DNA of 64,000 bases from Prochlorococcus sp. AG-402-G19 (GTDB taxonomy: Bacteria; Cyanobacteriota; Cyanobacteriia; PCC-6307; Cyanobiaceae). Under the pieces are notes generated by a model. It did no database searches. It saw only the letters and a program-made list of their open reading frames with translations, and was not told the origin of the DNA. Both the position numbers and the translations under genes were made by a program. Shown here in pieces: positions 1 through 10,225 of this stretch. The stretch is taken from positions 1 through 64,000 of the forward strand of contig QCHU01000002.1 of NCBI GenBank assembly GCA_003279455.1, written 5' to 3'. Position 1 is the stretch's first letter. Every line of letters begins with the position of its first letter.

Positions 1-825
1 TTTGATCTCATGATTTCCTTGTTCATCTAATAGATGTACCCAGATCCATCCTCTTGCTTGACCAGTCAAAGTTGAAATCAACCTTAAAGCTGGTTCTCCA
101 TTGTTAATTAAGGATTGAATTTTGTTGAGAGCTATAATTCTCTCTTCTTTAAGTAGAAAACTGGCAATTTCAAGTGCATTAGTGGAATTATTTTTAATTA
201 GTTTTTTGACTAGTTCTTCTGATATTTCAAGTGGCTCGTTTGTATTTGTTTTTTTGTTTATTGATTCAGATAACAATTTTATTTTTTGAATTTCAGTGTT
301 AATTAAAGAGCTATCATTACCTATACTTTCTACAAGTAAATCAATTGTTTGAGGATTCATTTTGAGATTAAATCTATGTGAAATATTCTTAACTAAGTTC
401 CTTTGACCATTGATATCCCATGGCAATGGAAGACTAAAATTTATTTCCTTAGAAATGGGATTAGATTGAATATTATTTTTTATTAACTTAGTAGTTTTAA
501 GTCTGTTATCAGGTTTATTTGAATTATTTAAAATTAGGTGTGTATTTTCAGGAATTAATTTGAGTGATTGTTCAAGCTTATTAGCAAGTTCAGAAGAACA
601 GCCGTTACAAAATGGGCTTCTTCTAATTAAAACAACTCTTCCACCGTTTCCTAATGGTGCACTTTGCACTTCTTCCAGTGCTCTGAAATTTTGCTTTGGA
701 TCGTTGCCATCTAATTGACTATAGTTAAAACTTTTCCATACTGGATCTAAAACTTTTTCAATTATCTTTTCGATTTCTCTATTACTAGCTTCATAATCAT
801 CTCCCCATATTAAGTGTATTGGCAT
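1..825 (-). CDS. holA: DNA polymerase III delta subunit (partial, C-terminus beyond window)
   Basis: Manual minus-strand translation from the CAT at 823-825: MPIHLIWGDDYEASNREIEKIIEKVLDPVWKSFNYSQLDGND...APLGNGGRVVLIRRSPFCNGC; HolA-like start; frame open to window edge. Confidence 0.8.
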   Translation of the reverse strand, partial: MPIHLIWGDDYEASNREIEKIIEKVLDPVWKSFNYSQLDGNDPKQNFRALEEVQSAPLGNGGRVVLIRRSPFCNGCSSELANKLEQSLKLIPENTHLILNNSNKPDNRLKTTKLIKNNIQSNPISKEINFSLPLPWDINGQRNLVKNISHRFNLKMNPQTIDLLVESIGNDSSLINTEIQKIKLLSESINKKTNTNEPLEISEELVKKLIKNNSTNALEIASFLLKEERIIALNKIQSLINNGEPALRLISTLTGQARGWIWVHLLDEQGNHEIK

Positions 826-882
826 TACTGAGAGATATGTTATTAAAAGATTTGATTTTTTAATTAAGAAAACAAATTAACA

Positions 883-1515
883 GTGAAAAACCCAGAACAT
901 CCAATTTTTATAGAAAGTCTTAAATATATTAGATCTCGACTAGCTCCTACAGGACTAGATAGGTTTCAGCAATCAGTTGTAGAACGCATAATTCATTCTA
1001 GTGGTGATTTTAGCTTGCAATCATGTATGAGATTTAGTCCCAGTGCTTGTGAGGACGGCATCCATGCATTGAAGAATGGCGCAAATATTTTGACTGATAC
1101 CTACATGGCAAAGGCGGCAATATCCCCAATGGCAAAAAGAACATTAAATACAGATGTTCAATGCATTTTAGGTCTGGCTCCTACTTCTATTGATTCACCT
1201 GTGACAACAAGAAGTTCAATAGGTATGGAACGTATCTGGACAGATGTGGAAAAAAAAGAAGAATTGTTAGTCGGTCCAGTTGTTGTTATTGGAAGTGCGC
1301 CCACAGCATTGATGACTTTGTTAGATTTAATTGAAAAAGGTACTAAAAGACCTAGTTTAATTATTGGAATGCCAGTTGGATTTATAGGAGTCTCTGAGTC
1401 TAAAACCCGACTGATAAATAGTGATTTTTCTTATATAGTTTTAGAGGGATCAAAAGGAGGCGCATCTCTAGCTGCAGCAACTGTTAATGCTTTGCTTAGA
1501 GCTGCTGAGTGTTAG
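883..1515 (+). CDS. cobH: Precorrin-8X methylmutase
   Basis: GTG start; CobH/CbiC family sequence (SSGDFSLQSCMRFSPSACEDGIHALKNGANILTDTYM...PVGFIGVSESK). Confidence 0.88.
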   Translation: MKNPEHPIFIESLKYIRSRLAPTGLDRFQQSVVERIIHSSGDFSLQSCMRFSPSACEDGIHALKNGANILTDTYMAKAAISPMAKRTLNTDVQCILGLAPTSIDSPVTTRSSIGMERIWTDVEKKEELLVGPVVVIGSAPTALMTLLDLIEKGTKRPSLIIGMPVGFIGVSESKTRLINSDFSYIVLEGSKGGASLAAATVNALLRAAEC

Positions 1516-1560
1516 CTTTATTTAGCGAAATTAGTAAATCTAGATTGAAAATTTATAATT

Positions 1561-4329
1561 TTAATTGATTGAATTTATTTGAATATTATTGCAGTTTTTC
1601 TCTTCCAGTCCATTTAAAATCTTTCTTGCTTTTTGTATTACTTCTTTTGGAACACCTGCTAATCTTGCTGCTTCGATTCCGTAACTTTTAACTGATCCTC
1701 CTCTCCTAACTTTATGAAGAAAAATAAGTGAATCTTTATCATGTTCTACAAGCACTTGAAAATTTTCTACATTTTCATTGTATTCAGAAATTTGATTTAA
1801 TTCATGATAGTGTGTAGCGAAAATTGAACGACTTTTAATTTTTTTAGCTAGAAATTCGCTTACCGACCAAGCAATTGATAATCCATCAAAAGTAGAAGTA
1901 CCTCGACCAATTTCATCTAATAAGACTAGTGATTTTTCCGTTGCTTTGTTAAGAATAAAAGCAGTTTCAATCATTTCTACCATAAAAGTTGATTGACCAG
2001 CTGCCAAATCATCCACTGCACCAACACGAGTGAAGATTTGATCAGCAATTCCAATTGTTCCTGATTTGGCTGGTATCCAACTACCTATTTGTGCCATAAT
2101 TTGCAAAAGCCCTACTTGTCTTAAAAAACAACTTTTACCACTTGCATTTGGTCCAGAGAGAATAATTAAATCAGTTTTTGATCCTAAATTAATATCATTA
2201 GGGACGAATTCCTTATTAATAAGCATCTGCTCAACAACTGGATGACGACCTTCTACAATTAATAAATTTCTAGACTGTTTAGAATCCTTATTATTAACGA
2301 TTTCAGGTTGAACATAATTGTTAGTAGTTGCAAGTTCTGCTAAGCCACTTAATACATCTAAGCATGAAATTGACTTGGCAGCTTGTCTAATACTTTTTGC
2401 TCTATTTCCAACAAGAATTCGAAGTTCACAAAATATTTCATATTCCAATTGAGATATCCGAGCTTTGATTTGAAAAATCTTTCCCTCTCTTTCTTTTAAC
2501 TCGGGAGTCACAAATCGTTCTTCATTAGTGAGAGTTTGTCTCCTGATCCAGTGATCTGGAACACTTGAGGACTTTGCTTTACTGACTGTTAAAAAATATC
2601 CAAATGATCGATGATATTGCAGTTTTAAATTATTTATTTTACTGATTCTCCTTTCCTTAGCCTCTTGAGTTTTTAGCCATAAATTATGATCATCAAGTTG
2701 ATTACGAAGTCCATCAAGAACAGGATTTACACCATCATAAATAAGACCTCCTTCTGTTATGCTTAGCGGAGGATTATCAATAATTTCATTGTTAATTTTC
2801 GATGCAATTTCTATTAATTTTTGATCTAAATTTGTAATGGATTGAAAGTATTGGGATTTTTTAAACGTTGGGTCCACAAGATTTTTGGCCAGCAAAGGCA
2901 AACGATTAATTCCCTCGGCTATTGCTACTAACTCTCTAGCGCCAGCTTGTTGTGCTCCTGCTCTCCCTGAAAGACGTTCAAGATCTCCCATAGATCTTAG
3001 GATTTTTCGAAGATTTCTTCTTAAATGGGGTGATTTGACCAGTAAACCAATTATTTCTTGCCTGTGTTTGATTTCATCAACATCTGTCAAGGGTTCTTCT
3101 AGCCATCTTCTGATACATCTACCTCCCATGGAAGTTAAAGTCTTATCAATGGCCCATAACAAAGATCCTTGAAATTGGCCTCCTCTTTGAGTTGTAATAA
3201 GTTCTAGGTTCTTTCTTGTTTGATTGTCTATAACCAATCCAGCATAGTCATGTTTTATCTGAGGATAATCTAGGGAAATATGAGTTTTGCTTGTACATTC
3301 ATTTTGATTAGTTGGATTAGGATGTGTTTTATTTAAATATGCAATCAACCCTCCGATTGTTTTAATTGAAAGTGAATTAGAATTTATACCTAAACCATCA
3401 ATACTATTTAAAGAATAGTGATTTATTATGGCAATATTAGACTCTAATTCTGAGAATGAAGTTTGATTAAATTCAGTAATCTTCATTGATCTTGTGTACC
3501 AATTATGGTTGTTAATTGTATTTTTTTCTGAGATAACTTCAGCTGCTTCTAATTTGATTAATTCTTGCTTTAGATTATTAATTTCGTTGCCTTCTTGCAC
3601 AACAAACTCTCCTGTGCTTACATCTACTTTGGCTAGGGACCACTTTACATTTTTTTCATTTAAATCGGAGTCAATTAAAACAGAAGCTAGCCAATTATTT
3701 TGCTTTGCACTTAACATGCCTTCTTCTAGGATCGTCCCAGGAGTAATTAATCTTGTAATACCTCTTTTAATTAATTTGTTTCCTTTTGAGGGAGCAGCTT
3801 CAAGTTGATCGCATATGGCAATTGACAACCCTCTTTTGATAAGTTGCGTGCAATATCTGTCGGAAGCATGGTGAGGTATCCCAGCCATTGGAATTCGGCC
3901 AATCTTTTTGCCTCCCTCTTTGCTCGTAAGAGTTAGTTCTAAAAGCTCAGAAAGTTTAATTGCATCCTCAAAAAAACATTCAAAAAAATCACCTAGCCTA
4001 TAAAGTAAGACCCTGTCTGGATTTTCTATCTTTAACTCTACATAGTGCCGAAGAGCAGGTGTTAGGTCATCAATATTTGGAAGACTATGGTGGGACCATT
4101 TTGGTTCCTCAATTTCTGGATTGGACAAACCAACCAAAAGATTTTTTTTATTTTGACTATTTTTTGACTTTGGTGAACGAGGTCTGCGGTAAGCGTCATC
4201 CTCAAGCTGGTTATTAGAGAGCTTTTCGCTTGAGAGATTGGAGGATTTTTTCTCGTGAAAGTCTAAACTTGAGGAGTTCTCTTCGTTTTTAAAAAGACTG
4301 CCTTGCAATGGATTTGGGCTGGCAGCCAT
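1561..4329 (-). CDS. mutS: DNA mismatch repair protein MutS
   Basis: 922 aa; MutS Walker A LSGPNASGKSCFLRQVGLLQIMAQIGSWIPA, DEIGRGTSTFDGLSIAWS, FATHYHEL. Confidence 0.97.
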   Translation of the reverse strand: MAASPNPLQGSLFKNEENSSSLDFHEKKSSNLSSEKLSNNQLEDDAYRRPRSPKSKNSQNKKNLLVGLSNPEIEEPKWSHHSLPNIDDLTPALRHYVELKIENPDRVLLYRLGDFFECFFEDAIKLSELLELTLTSKEGGKKIGRIPMAGIPHHASDRYCTQLIKRGLSIAICDQLEAAPSKGNKLIKRGITRLITPGTILEEGMLSAKQNNWLASVLIDSDLNEKNVKWSLAKVDVSTGEFVVQEGNEINNLKQELIKLEAAEVISEKNTINNHNWYTRSMKITEFNQTSFSELESNIAIINHYSLNSIDGLGINSNSLSIKTIGGLIAYLNKTHPNPTNQNECTSKTHISLDYPQIKHDYAGLVIDNQTRKNLELITTQRGGQFQGSLLWAIDKTLTSMGGRCIRRWLEEPLTDVDEIKHRQEIIGLLVKSPHLRRNLRKILRSMGDLERLSGRAGAQQAGARELVAIAEGINRLPLLAKNLVDPTFKKSQYFQSITNLDQKLIEIASKINNEIIDNPPLSITEGGLIYDGVNPVLDGLRNQLDDHNLWLKTQEAKERRISKINNLKLQYHRSFGYFLTVSKAKSSSVPDHWIRRQTLTNEERFVTPELKEREGKIFQIKARISQLEYEIFCELRILVGNRAKSIRQAAKSISCLDVLSGLAELATTNNYVQPEIVNNKDSKQSRNLLIVEGRHPVVEQMLINKEFVPNDINLGSKTDLIILSGPNASGKSCFLRQVGLLQIMAQIGSWIPAKSGTIGIADQIFTRVGAVDDLAAGQSTFMVEMIETAFILNKATEKSLVLLDEIGRGTSTFDGLSIAWSVSEFLAKKIKSRSIFATHYHELNQISEYNENVENFQVLVEHDKDSLIFLHKVRRGGSVKSYGIEAARLAGVPKEVIQKARKILNGLEEKNCNNIQINSIN

Positions 4330-4481
4330 TTTATTCTCAAATCTTTAGTCAACGCATACTACAAGAATTATTTTTTTTTGCATGTGAAGCCTCACTACAA
4401 ATATTAAGACCTGGTTCATCAAATCACATTTACATGGGAGAATTATCGAATATTGAGCAATTTTCTTCAGCTTTCTACCTC

Positions 4482-4697
4482 ATGCTGGCTATTAATTCCA
4501 TCGTCGCGAACGCACTTTTATTCTCTTCATTGCTTTTAGTAATAGGAGTACCTGTTTTCTATATGACTCAAACCAATCCAGAGGATAATAGAAATCCAAA
4601 TATTAAAAAGATAGAAATTCTTGCTGGTGTCTGGTTCCATTTGGTACTTCTACAGGCATTGGTAGGTGAGTACATCACACATCAGATGAGTGTTTAG
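4482..4697 (+). CDS. psbZ: Photosystem II protein PsbZ
   Basis: MLAINSIVANALLFSSLLLVIGVPVFYMTQ...GVWFHLVLLQALVGEY; two TM helices; start trimmed from the longer ORF. Confidence 0.75.
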   Translation: MLAINSIVANALLFSSLLLVIGVPVFYMTQTNPEDNRNPNIKKIEILAGVWFHLVLLQALVGEYITHQMSV

Positions 4698-4806
4698 CTT
4701 CTTCGATCAAAACTTGCATGCAATAGAATTATTTTTATAAATGTTTTAAATCTACTCACAAGAGGTTAGTGTTAATAAGTATTCAAAAGTATGCAAGGCC
4801 CAAAAG

Positions 4807-5283
4807 ATGGCAACAATTGAAGGTACCTTTGAAAATTCATCATCATTAAGTGTAGCTATTGTTATTGCTCGTTTTAATGATTTGATTACAAATAAACTTC
4901 TAAGTGGTTGTCTTGATTGCTTATCTAGACATGGCATTGACATATCTGAGTCAAGCCAACAATTAGATATCGCGTGGGTTCCAGGTTCTTTTGAGTTGCC
5001 CATTGTTTCTCAAAAACTTGCCAGAACTGGAAAATATGAAGTTGTTATTACCTTAGGAGCAGTGATTCGGGGGGATACACCACATTTCGATGTTGTTGTT
5101 TCAGAGGCTAGTAAAGGAATTGCAACTGTCTCTAGAGACACAGGAATTCCAATTGTATTTGGTGTTTTGACAACAGATACTATGCAACAAGCTCTTGAGA
5201 GAGCAGGAATTAAGAATAATTTAGGGTGGAATTATGCTTTACAGGCACTTGAAATGGGCTCTTTGATGAAAGCAGTCAATTGA
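4807..5283 (+). CDS. ribH: 6,7-dimethyl-8-ribityllumazine synthase
   Basis: 158 aa; [48 protein letters not shown]. Confidence 0.95.
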   Translation: MATIEGTFENSSSLSVAIVIARFNDLITNKLLSGCLDCLSRHGIDISESSQQLDIAWVPGSFELPIVSQKLARTGKYEVVITLGAVIRGDTPHFDVVVSEASKGIATVSRDTGIPIVFGVLTTDTMQQALERAGIKNNLGWNYALQALEMGSLMKAVN

Positions 5284-5361
5284 TTTTGTTAAATGAAAAA
5301 CTCAATTGTCTGATATCTCCAAACCAAGGCACCTTAATTGCTACCATATTATCAACCTATT

Positions 5362-5433
5362 GCGGATGTAGCTCAGTGGTAGAGCATCTCCTTGCCAAGG
5401 AGAATGTCGAGAGTTCGAATCTCTTCATCCGCT
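5362..5433 (+). tRNA. tRNA-Gly (anticodon GCC)
   Basis: Cloverleaf: acceptor GCGGATG/CATCCGC, anticodon loop CTTGCCAAG, TTCGAAT T-loop, discriminator T. Confidence 0.95.
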
Positions 5434-5749
5434 TTCTGTTTGATCAAGTCAGATTTTATTCATACTGAGTATCATTAAAGTAGGGTGATATTTCTTGTGG
5501 CTTAATAGTTTTGGTTTTCAATGCATGTATAGAATGAGATTGATTTCAATACATTAATCAAAAATAAATCATCAATATTTACTATTAATCTTGAAATTAT
5601 ATAATTTTACCCTCTTAGCTTCGAAGGTTTATTAATCAATTTCTTTTTAATGATGTTAATGTAGTTATTTCAAGTTTAGAATTCGAATTAATGAATGATA
5701 AATGGTTCATAGTAAATAAAATAATAAATAATAGTTCATAGTTATTTAA

Positions 5750-7225
5750 TTGGCTGATTCTATGTATTCAAAAGACAAGCCTCTATCACAAATGCGAGTA
5801 GCAATAACAGCTATTGATCTTGAGCAGGCTGAGCATAGAGGAATTGCATATTTATCAAAAGGTTTAATAAGCTCTTTGTCTGATCTAGGAGCAGAAGTCT
5901 ATTTGTTAACTGGATTTCATGGTCGACGTTTGAATCCTTTAATGAAATTGTCAATGAGTAAGAAATCAGTTAGAGAGGTAGACTGTGCCGATATTCTCGA
6001 TCAATTATGTGATCCATTAAGTCGATTTAAAAAAAGGAAGAGCAAAAAAAACACCGACCTTGAGGAAGATTTTACTGAAAAATTAGTTAATAAGCTTATT
6101 CGCTTTAAAAATGAATCTATACTAGTCATTGATTTGATATTTTCTATTTGCAGATTTTATCTAAAAAGAGGTAGATTTTCAGCCAGATTAATTCATCTAA
6201 GTAACTTTGAGAATACTCCATATTTTGGTCAAGAACGAGTAGATTATCTCTCTAATATAACAGGTTTTCTATCTATAAAAAACATATATAATTTCACTAC
6301 TTTAAGAAGTAAACGATTTCTATTTAAATCTCCAACGATTGATTTAAGAAAGTTAAATATAGATTTACTAATTACATCTTGTCCATTGAGCATTGATGTA
6401 AAAACTAATAATAGTCTTAGTTGTTTACAGCTTATTATGGATTTTATACCACTTTCCTTTTCAAAACATCCTGATCATCCTTTCGGTTTTTATAATCGCT
6501 TGAAAGATGCCATGAAAACTAGAAATTGTTTTATTTCCAAGGCTTCTAGAGATCAAATATGTTTATTACTTGAAAAAACTTGTTCGGATGATCAGAGAAA
6601 TATTATTTATCCAATGCCTTCATTGACTATAAATAAGTTAGAATTTGCTAGTAAATTAAAAAACATAAGGGGTATAAGTAAAAAATTTATTTTGTTTAAT
6701 TCTTCAGTTGTACCAAGAAAGAATCTACATTTTTTAATAAATGTATTCCAAAGTAGTGAACTTGCAAGTAAGGGCTTTGATTTATGTGTAGCTGGTAAAA
6801 TACACGATGATGAATATGGTGAAGATATAAAAAGAATGTGTAAAAATGACTCGAATATTAAATTGCTAAATTATGTAGATGAAACTGAAAAGGCTTGGCT
6901 TTTTTTAAATGCTTATGCTTTTGTTTCCCCTTCCTGCGTTGAAGGTTTCGGTATACCTGTTTTGGATGCTACATCTTTGGGGGTTAGAGTTTTAGCAAGT
7001 GATATCCCCTCTCATCAAGAGATTTCAAATTTGGTTAAAGTAAATCAGGATTTCCGACTACTTGATCTTTCTAATGTTGATAATTGGATTTATGAATTGA
7101 AATTATTACATAGCTTAGATTTATCTATAGAAGATAAAATTAACAGTCGTATTTCAAATTTTCAATCTTGTTTTCACGAACTTAAAGCTAATTTCAATCA
7201 AAGCATTGTTGATTTGTTAAAGTGA
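5750..7225 (+). CDS. Glycosyltransferase group 1 (GT4-like)
   Basis: C-terminal GT-B motifs: FNSSVVPRKNLHFLINVF, FVSPSCVEGFGIPVLDATSLGVRVLASDIPSHQEI. Confidence 0.85.
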   Translation: MADSMYSKDKPLSQMRVAITAIDLEQAEHRGIAYLSKGLISSLSDLGAEVYLLTGFHGRRLNPLMKLSMSKKSVREVDCADILDQLCDPLSRFKKRKSKKNTDLEEDFTEKLVNKLIRFKNESILVIDLIFSICRFYLKRGRFSARLIHLSNFENTPYFGQERVDYLSNITGFLSIKNIYNFTTLRSKRFLFKSPTIDLRKLNIDLLITSCPLSIDVKTNNSLSCLQLIMDFIPLSFSKHPDHPFGFYNRLKDAMKTRNCFISKASRDQICLLLEKTCSDDQRNIIYPMPSLTINKLEFASKLKNIRGISKKFILFNSSVVPRKNLHFLINVFQSSELASKGFDLCVAGKIHDDEYGEDIKRMCKNDSNIKLLNYVDETEKAWLFLNAYAFVSPSCVEGFGIPVLDATSLGVRVLASDIPSHQEISNLVKVNQDFRLLDLSNVDNWIYELKLLHSLDLSIEDKINSRISNFQSCFHELKANFNQSIVDLLK

Positions 7226-7252
7226 AAATCTAATTAATTTAAATCATTAAGC

Positions 7253-7711
7253 TTAGTTTTTATTTAGTATCAATAATGATTGTTTATTATTTATTTTAAA
7301 TCCTAATTGTTTATAAAATTCTGAACTGTTAGTAGTCATTAAGTATACTTTCTCAACACATTGAATTTCTTTATTTGTTAAAAGAGCCTCAACTATTAAT
7401 TTCCCTAATCCAAGTCCTTGCCGGTCTGCATCAATAACTACATCCCATAGAACAGCTCTAAATACATGATCACTGGTTGCTCGTCCAAATCCTATTAATT
7501 GATTTTTATGCCAAACACTCACTACGACAGTGCTGTTAGAAAGCATTTTGCAAATTTGTGACTTGCTTCTGCCTGTTGCCCAAAAAGTATTGTTTTCTAA
7601 TAAATTTTGTAGTTGTGTAATGCCATCAAATATTGTAAGTTTGTGGCCAATACCAAATATTCTTAGTAAAGGAGCTCCTTTATGATGTTTGATTAATTTT
7701 ATTTGGTCCAT
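7253..7711 (-). CDS. GNAT family N-acetyltransferase
   Basis: VVIDADRQGLGLGKLIVEALL acetyl-CoA binding motif; FYKQLGFKI. Confidence 0.85.
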   Translation of the reverse strand: MDQIKLIKHHKGAPLLRIFGIGHKLTIFDGITQLQNLLENNTFWATGRSKSQICKMLSNSTVVVSVWHKNQLIGFGRATSDHVFRAVLWDVVIDADRQGLGLGKLIVEALLTNKEIQCVEKVYLMTTNSSEFYKQLGFKINNKQSLLILNKN

Positions 7712-7752
7712 TAATAAATTTTTCTAGAGATTGTTCGACTATTGGTAATTTA

Positions 7753-8625
7753 ATGAATAGAAAAGGAATTATTCTAGCTGGGGGAAAGGGATCAAGGCTA
7801 TATCCGGTAACTGCTGGTGTGTCAAAGCAATTGCTTCCAGTTTATGACAAGCCGATGATTTATTACCCATTAACCACATTAATGCTTGCAGGTATAAGAG
7901 ATATTTTGATTATTACAACTCCTCATGATCAAGAATCATATATGAGGCTTTTGGGAGATGGAAGTCTTTGGGGGATTTCCATAAAATATGCCATTCAACC
8001 TTCTCCAGCTGGATTAGCTCAGGCTTTTTTAATTGGCTCGGATTTTATAGATGGTAATTCAGTGGCTTTGATTTTGGGCGATAATTTATTTTATGGAACA
8101 GATCTAGGATCTCAATTAGAGAAAGCTGCGAATAATAATTATTCAACTATTTTTGGTTATTTAGTTGCTGATCCCCAGCGATATGGAGTTATTGAATTTG
8201 ATAAAAATCAGAATATAAAAGACATTGCTGAGAAACCAAGCTTTCCCAAAAGTAAATATGCTGTGACCGGACTTTATTTTTATGATGCATCAATAGTTGA
8301 GAAGGCTAAAAAGGTATTACCCTCTAAAAGAGGTGAACTTGAAATAACAGATATTAATAAAATGTATTTAGAGGAAAATAAGTTGAATTTGATTTTACTT
8401 AATAGAGGAACTGCATGGCTTGATACAGGCACTGTAGATTCTTTACATGATGCTTCATCGTTTATAAGAACTATAGAATTAAGGCAAGGGCTTAAAGTTG
8501 GTTGTCCTGAGGAAGTTTCTTGGAGGAAAGGTTGGATAAATAGTGATGAATTAGAATCATCCGCGAAAAATCTTTTCAACAGTGGCTATGGAAAATATCT
8601 TTTAAATTTATTATCTTTGGATTAA
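7753..8625 (+). CDS. rfbA: Glucose-1-phosphate thymidylyltransferase
   Basis: MNRKGIILAGGKGSRLYPVTAGVSKQLLPVYDKPMIYYPL; RmlA family. Confidence 0.97.
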   Translation: MNRKGIILAGGKGSRLYPVTAGVSKQLLPVYDKPMIYYPLTTLMLAGIRDILIITTPHDQESYMRLLGDGSLWGISIKYAIQPSPAGLAQAFLIGSDFIDGNSVALILGDNLFYGTDLGSQLEKAANNNYSTIFGYLVADPQRYGVIEFDKNQNIKDIAEKPSFPKSKYAVTGLYFYDASIVEKAKKVLPSKRGELEITDINKMYLEENKLNLILLNRGTAWLDTGTVDSLHDASSFIRTIELRQGLKVGCPEEVSWRKGWINSDELESSAKNLFNSGYGKYLLNLLSLD

Positions 8626-8655
8626 TTGAAACTTTTTTAATTTAGTTCAATATTA

Positions 8656-9234
8656 ATGATCAAAGTAGACAATCTTTATAGTTCTTCTTCTGAATTAATT
8701 CAGGGATTGAAATTAATTCACCCTAAAGTCTTCTATGATCAACGTGGGTATTTCCTTGAAAGTTGGAATCAAAAAATTTTCAATACAAAAATATACTCTT
8801 CCATCGACTTTCTTCAAGATAATCATTCCTTCTCTAGTCAGGGAACTTTAAGAGGTCTCCATTATCAATTACCTCCACATGAGCAAGGCAAGCTTGTGAG
8901 ATGTATTCGTGGTGAAATTTTCGATGTGGCAATTGATCTAAGAAGGTCATCGAATACTTTTGCTAAATGGGCCAGTGTTTATTTAAGTGCTGATAATTTT
9001 AAACAATTATTTATTCCTGCAGGATTTGCGCATGGATTTTTAACATTGTCAGATGAGGCTGAAGTTTTGTATAAGGCCACTAATTATTGGAATAAGGATG
9101 CTGAGAGGTCAATTATATGGAATGATCCACACTTAAAAATTGATTGGCCTCGAAATAGAGAATTTCAATTATCTAGTAAAGATGCCCTTGCTCCAAGCCT
9201 TAAAGATATATGTGAAGACGATCTTTTTGATTGA
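8656..9234 (+). CDS. rfbC: dTDP-4-dehydrorhamnose 3,5-epimerase
   Basis: FYDQRGYFLESWNQ, LRGLHYQLPPHEQGKLVRCIRGEIFDVAIDLR; RmlC family. Confidence 0.96.
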   Translation: MIKVDNLYSSSSELIQGLKLIHPKVFYDQRGYFLESWNQKIFNTKIYSSIDFLQDNHSFSSQGTLRGLHYQLPPHEQGKLVRCIRGEIFDVAIDLRRSSNTFAKWASVYLSADNFKQLFIPAGFAHGFLTLSDEAEVLYKATNYWNKDAERSIIWNDPHLKIDWPRNREFQLSSKDALAPSLKDICEDDLFD

Positions 9235-9307
9235 CTTCGGGTAAAAAGACTTTGTGTTATTAGTCTATAATTAAATTAATTGCTGAATCTATGATAAAAT
9301 ATAAATA

Positions 9308-10225
9308 ATGAAGGTACTTATTGTAGGCGCAAACGGTCAACTAGGACAAGCTATTTGTTTTTATGCTCCATCTAAGATAGGGGGTGAAAATTTATATATT
9401 ACTTTAGTCAACCGTAGTCAATTAGATTTATGCTCTCCAGAAAAATGTAATGAACTAGTTTTATTTCATAGGCCTGATTTTTTAATTAATACTGCTGCTT
9501 ATACAAATGTCGAATTAGCTGAGAAAGAAATAGAGAAAGCTACTTTAGTTAATACTATTGCACCAAAAGTTTTTTCCAAAGCACTCAAAATAACGGGTGG
9601 TAAATTAATTCATTTTAGTACGGATTATGTTTTTGATGGTTTAAAAAATCAACCATATAAACCAAATGACGAGAAAAATCCACTTAATATTTATGGTAAA
9701 ACAAAATCTGAGGGAGAAGATCAAATTATTAAAATATTTGGTTCACTGAATCAATATTTTATTATAAGAACTAGTTGGTTAATAGGTCCTTTTGGTGAAA
9801 ACTTTTTAATTAAAATGTTAAATCTTCTCCATAAAAAGGATAGAATTAAAGTTATTTCAGATCAATTCTCGGCTCCAACCTCAACAACAACCCTTGCGAA
9901 TGCATGTTGGTCTCTTATTGCTACTATAAGAGGTTCATGTAAACAATCTCAAATATGTCATTTTTCTGATCTTGGAATTGCTAGTTGGTATGACATAGCA
10001 AATTGTATTTCTGAATATGCGATAGATTTAAAATTATTATCTGAACCTGCATTTATTGAACCAATTAAAACATATGAATATCCATCCAATGCAATGCGAC
10101 CAAGGTTTTCAGCCTTAGACTTATCAGATAATAAGAATTATTTTCAATCCACTGTATATTGGAGACATTCTATAAGGAATATCCTTAAGTGTTTGTCTGA
10201 AAAGCAAGTTATTTATGGAAAATAA
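9308..10225 (+). CDS. rfbD: dTDP-4-dehydrorhamnose reductase
   Basis: MKVLIVGANGQLGQAI, STDYVFDG, YGKTKSEGE; RmlD family. Confidence 0.95.
   Translation: MKVLIVGANGQLGQAICFYAPSKIGGENLYITLVNRSQLDLCSPEKCNELVLFHRPDFLINTAAYTNVELAEKEIEKATLVNTIAPKVFSKALKITGGKLIHFSTDYVFDGLKNQPYKPNDEKNPLNIYGKTKSEGEDQIIKIFGSLNQYFIIRTSWLIGPFGENFLIKMLNLLHKKDRIKVISDQFSAPTSTTTLANACWSLIATIRGSCKQSQICHFSDLGIASWYDIANCISEYAIDLKLLSEPAFIEPIKTYEYPSNAMRPRFSALDLSDNKNYFQSTVYWRHSIRNILKCLSEKQVIYGK

Noticed and set aside
2885-4217. Plus-strand ORFs inside mutS
   Set aside because: Antisense to a well-conserved mutS frame; no recognisable protein features.
4308-4481. N-terminal extension of psbZ ORF
   Set aside because: Overlaps the mutS start and is not PsbZ-like; start at 4482 gives a normal-size PsbZ.
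5280-5468. 62-aa ORF over the tRNA-Gly
   Set aside because: It is a read-through of the tRNA gene, not a protein.
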